The notes under the pieces: generated by a model
Told to the model about the DNA's origin: nothing
The model's database searches: none
Seen by the model: the letters and a program-made list of their open reading frames with translations, nothing else
NCBI RefSeq assembly: GCF_014897585.1
Contig: NZ_JABUXW010000017.1
Coordinates: 39,503 to 103,502, forward strand
Direction: 5' to 3'
From: Brachybacterium tyrofermentans
GTDB lineage: Bacteria; Actinomycetota; Actinomycetes; Actinomycetales; Dermabacteraceae
DNA: 64,000 nt
In this document: in pieces, positions 61,718 through 64,000 of the stretch
Position numbering within the stretch: the first letter of the stretch is position 1
How the letters are laid out: every line of letters begins with the position of its first letter
Translations under genes and position numbers: made by a program

Positions 61718-63523
61718 TCAGACAGACTCCCGCCCTTCATCCTGGGTGGACCCTCGTCCTCTGCCCTGCGTGGGCCCTCGTCCTCGGGAACTGCGCCGAG
61801 GTACGCGACGGCGCTTGCTCACCCGGGTCCTTGTCCTGGTGTCCCCTCGGCGGCGAGATGCACGGATCTGACGCACTCGGCGATAACGGCGAGGGCCGCC
61901 GGCCGGTGCCTCCCTGTCGGACGGAGTCGACCTGTTGGATGCGGGCGACTTGGTGGACGCGGTTGACCTGTTGGTTGCGGTCGACTCATCGGGTGGAGTC
62001 GATGTGTCGGATGCTCGGGACGAGTCCTGCCCTCCCGACGCCATCGGTGGACTCACGGCCTCCTCGGACGGACCGAGCGGCTCTGGCGTGGTGGTGCGGG
62101 TGACGCCGTTGACGCTGGTCCACGTGACGCTGTGCCCCTGGGTCTCCGGAGCATCGTCCCGTTCGACGCTGCGCGTCTGCTGCTCCTTGTCGTTGCAGAA
62201 AACACAGTCACCGTCTCCGTTGTCCAGGCAGGTGTGACCGCCCTCGGAGTAGGGCTTGATGTGGTCCGTCTGGCGGATGGGGGCGTCGCAGAAGGGGCCG
62301 CGGCAGGTCACGTCGCGCCAGAGGATGAATCGTGCGAGCGCCGGAGGGAAGGCTCGGGCTGTGGACTCCATGGCGACGAGCTCACCGGTGGTGGGGTGCG
62401 TATAGAGGCGTCTGAGCTCGGCTCGAACAGCAGGCCCGTCCTCCCCCAGCGCCTCGTCCATCACGTTCTTCTTGCTGCTGAGCGCGGCGCGCAGCTCCTC
62501 ACGGAGCGATTCGGAGGGCACCGGCCCGTATCCCTCGATATGGGCGATGTCGCCCTGGCTGGGAGTGAACAGAGCACGGTCGGTGATGATCACCCCGATG
62601 TCGAGGGTCATGGGGGCCATGCCCGTCTCGCGACCCAGGAGCGTGTCCACGAAGATATCCGCCTGGATGGCCTGGTGACCCCGGCGGTCCCCCTGGGCTC
62701 GCAGTTTCTCGGCGTCGAGCGAGAGGCGCTTGCGGATCAGTGCGGCGTCCAGGGAGGGGAGCCGCGCGGAGACGGTCGCCATACCGTGCTCGCCAGGCCG
62801 CACTGTGACGTGACGACGGGTGCGGGCATACTGATGCCGTCGCGCCTCCCCCTGTGGGTCCGCTGCCTCGATCTGCCGTGCGACCTCGCGCTTCCATCTC
62901 TTGGTGCCCGCACCGTCGAGGGCAGGAAGCCGCTTCGCGAGACCGCGATCCACCTGCTGGCGCTGCTCCGGGGACAGGGGCGCGACGGAGGCGGCTGCGC
63001 TGTGGACCTTCTCGAAGGTCACCTGCCCCGTCACGATGGCCTCGAACATCTCCGGCATGGACTCGACCATGCGTCGGCACGAACCCAGGGTGCGCCCGGC
63101 ACCGGACGGGGAGCGGTGGGTGATCATCGAGATCTCCCGGGTCGCAGCGCGCTCGGCCCGCTTGTCGAGGATCGCCTCCGGGGCCATGGCTGTGATCTCC
63201 TGAGCGGCGTTCGCCGCCTCCTGCGCATGGGTCTCGCGACGAATCGATTCCGCCAGGCTCACAATGGCTCGAGCCTCGAGCGCCTCCAGGGCGGAGCGCT
63301 GTTCATGGAGCCGCCCGACGACAGCGGAGTAGTGCGCCGACAGCCGCTCCGGGCCGTCGAGAGCGAACATGGCGCCCGGTTCGAGAGCGAGCTCCGCGAG
63401 CAGATAGGACTGGTCTCCGAGCAGTTCCGCGAGAGCGACCGGGCCGCCGTGCCGCAGAACATCGAGCTGCCGGCGGGTGGGGTCCCCGTCGTCCGCGTCG
63501 ACATCCTGCGAATCCGTGTTCAT
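61718..63523 (-). CDS. DUF222/HNH endonuclease-domain protein
   Basis: A 601-residue protein of the actinobacterial DUF222 (13E12 repeat) family. The N-terminal 340 residues are the helical DUF222 part (for example EALEARAIVSLAESIRRETH and LGSCRRMVESMPEMFEAI). The HNH nuclease domain (about 412-455) has CRGPFC, TDHIKPYSEGG with the catalytic His, and CVFCNDKEQ, giving the paired Cys that bind structural zinc. About 140 extra residues follow: Ser/Thr/Asp repeats (STASTKSPASNRSTPSD) then a strongly basic tail (RRYRRVRQIRASRRRGDT), which could bind nucleic acid and is longer than I expect for the family. Many such genes occur per actinobacterial genome and behave like dispersed elements; activity is rarely shown. 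DnaA-box-like repeats lie upstream. Confidence 0.82.
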   Translation of the reverse strand: MNTDSQDVDADDGDPTRRQLDVLRHGGPVALAELLGDQSYLLAELALEPGAMFALDGPERLSAHYSAVVGRLHEQRSALEALEARAIVSLAESIRRETHAQEAANAAQEITAMAPEAILDKRAERAATREISMITHRSPSGAGRTLGSCRRMVESMPEMFEAIVTGQVTFEKVHSAAASVAPLSPEQRQQVDRGLAKRLPALDGAGTKRWKREVARQIEAADPQGEARRHQYARTRRHVTVRPGEHGMATVSARLPSLDAALIRKRLSLDAEKLRAQGDRRGHQAIQADIFVDTLLGRETGMAPMTLDIGVIITDRALFTPSQGDIAHIEGYGPVPSESLREELRAALSSKKNVMDEALGEDGPAVRAELRRLYTHPTTGELVAMESTARAFPPALARFILWRDVTCRGPFCDAPIRQTDHIKPYSEGGHTCLDNGDGDCVFCNDKEQQTRSVERDDAPETQGHSVTWTSVNGVTRTTTPEPLGPSEEAVSPPMASGGQDSSRASDTSTPPDESTATNRSTASTKSPASNRSTPSDREAPAGGPRRYRRVRQIRASRRRGDTRTRTRVSKRRRVPRRSSRGRGPTQGRGRGSTQDEGRESV

Positions 63524-64000
63524 GCCTCTATTGTTCCGCCGGGCACCGACAAAAGAAAGAGCGGGTCACAGAATGTGGATAACCTCCATGCACCTTCTCG
63601 GCCCTGCGGATCGCTCCGCTGATTTCACCGCCCGACGACCCCCGACCCCCGACCCCCGACCCCTCAAAGCTCGCTGACCGCCCCCGAGCAAGGAGCCTGC
63701 ACGACATGCCTCACCACGGCACACAACATCCCAGGTCAACAGCACGCACGACATCCCTTCACACCGAGACTCGCCGCACCGCACGCCACTCATCGGCCGC
63801 CTCGATACTCCCATTGTGGATAAACCACCCCTGGGGAGGAAAGGTTGGCTATTGCCTCTCCACGACACATTTTCTGATCGCCCACCAGCACGATGTGGAA
63901 AACCACCCTGTGGGGAGGAAGGATGATTTCCGTCGAACGTCCCGAGGTGGTGTCAAAGCGTGGAAGCAACATGGGGTTCGCCGGCGAGTAGTCGAGCGAA
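63524..64000. other. Gene-free right end with DnaA-box-like repeats
   Basis: About 480 bases without a credible gene. It holds three TGTGGATAA-like sites (63574-63582 and 63815-63823 exact, 63894-63902 as TGTGGAAAA), a run of four GACCCCC-type units near 63637-63664, and two 30-base direct repeats. The neighbouring gene to the right is not in the window. Confidence 0.5.
63815..63923. repeat. Two 30-base direct repeats carrying DnaA-box-like sites
   Basis: 63815-63844 and 63894-63923 share the order TGTGGA, A-rich tract, CCACC, GGGGAGGAA and are separated by 49 bases. Each begins with a TTATCCACA-like box on the minus strand. Confidence 0.65.

Noticed and set aside
63524..64000. Chromosomal origin because of DnaA-box-like sites
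   Set aside because: Only three sites, no AT-rich unwinding region, and no dnaA, dnaN, rpmH or parAB nearby.

Overview
The window is very GC-rich, gene-dense DNA with strongly G/C-biased third codon positions, frequent GTG starts and many 4-base ATGA/GTGA gene overlaps. Together with an actinobacterial coproporphyrin-dependent haem pathway, maltokinase, GlfT2-like glycosyltransferase, DtxR-type iron box and DUF222/HNH gene, this points to a high-GC actinobacterium, most likely Micrococcales (a Brachybacterium-like organism is my guess from memory; no search was run). No rRNA, tRNA, CRISPR array, transposase or prophage gene was seen.

Layout. 0-4 kb: the end of a LytR-C domain protein, a CshA-like repeat surface protein, maltokinase. 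4-8.3 kb: a jetC/MksB-like SMC ATPase with a translationally coupled gene of unknown function. 8.5-22 kb: wall glycopolymer region (GlfT2-like transferase, two CDP-polyol phosphotransferases, IspD-like cytidylyltransferase plus SDR for CDP-ribitol, TagGH exporter, an AT-richer family-2 glycosyltransferase), interrupted by an iron-regulated fusion of an ABC ATPase and a siderophore-interacting protein. 22-31 kb: jetB and jetA separated by a charged membrane protein, a TusA/YedE sulfur pair, an alkyltransferase-like protein, a frameshifted MmyB-type regulator and an MFS exporter. 31-38 kb: Phd/PIN toxin-antitoxin pair, beta-galactosidase, two Gln/Pro-rich membrane paralogues, tgt. 38-49 kb: three acyltransferase-3/SGNH paralogues with a DUF6541 membrane protein and an M18 aminopeptidase. 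49-61 kb: hemA divergent from hemE-hemY-hemQ-hemH-hemC-hemD-hemB-hemL, i.e. glutamyl-tRNA to haem. 61-64 kb: a small membrane protein, a DUF222/HNH protein and a gene-free end with DnaA-box-like repeats.

The most notable observations are: (1) jetA, jetB and jetC, normally one compact Wadjet/MksFEB operon, lie on one strand in canonical order but are separated by about 6.4 and 14 kb of unrelated genes, and no jetD nuclease is recognisable; (2) an in-frame FecE-type ATPase/siderophore-interacting protein fusion that keeps an internal Shine-Dalgarno and ATG and sits below a 15/19 DtxR-box match; (3) short tandem repeats throughout, including in-frame minisatellites inside hemA, hemY, hemC and hemD.
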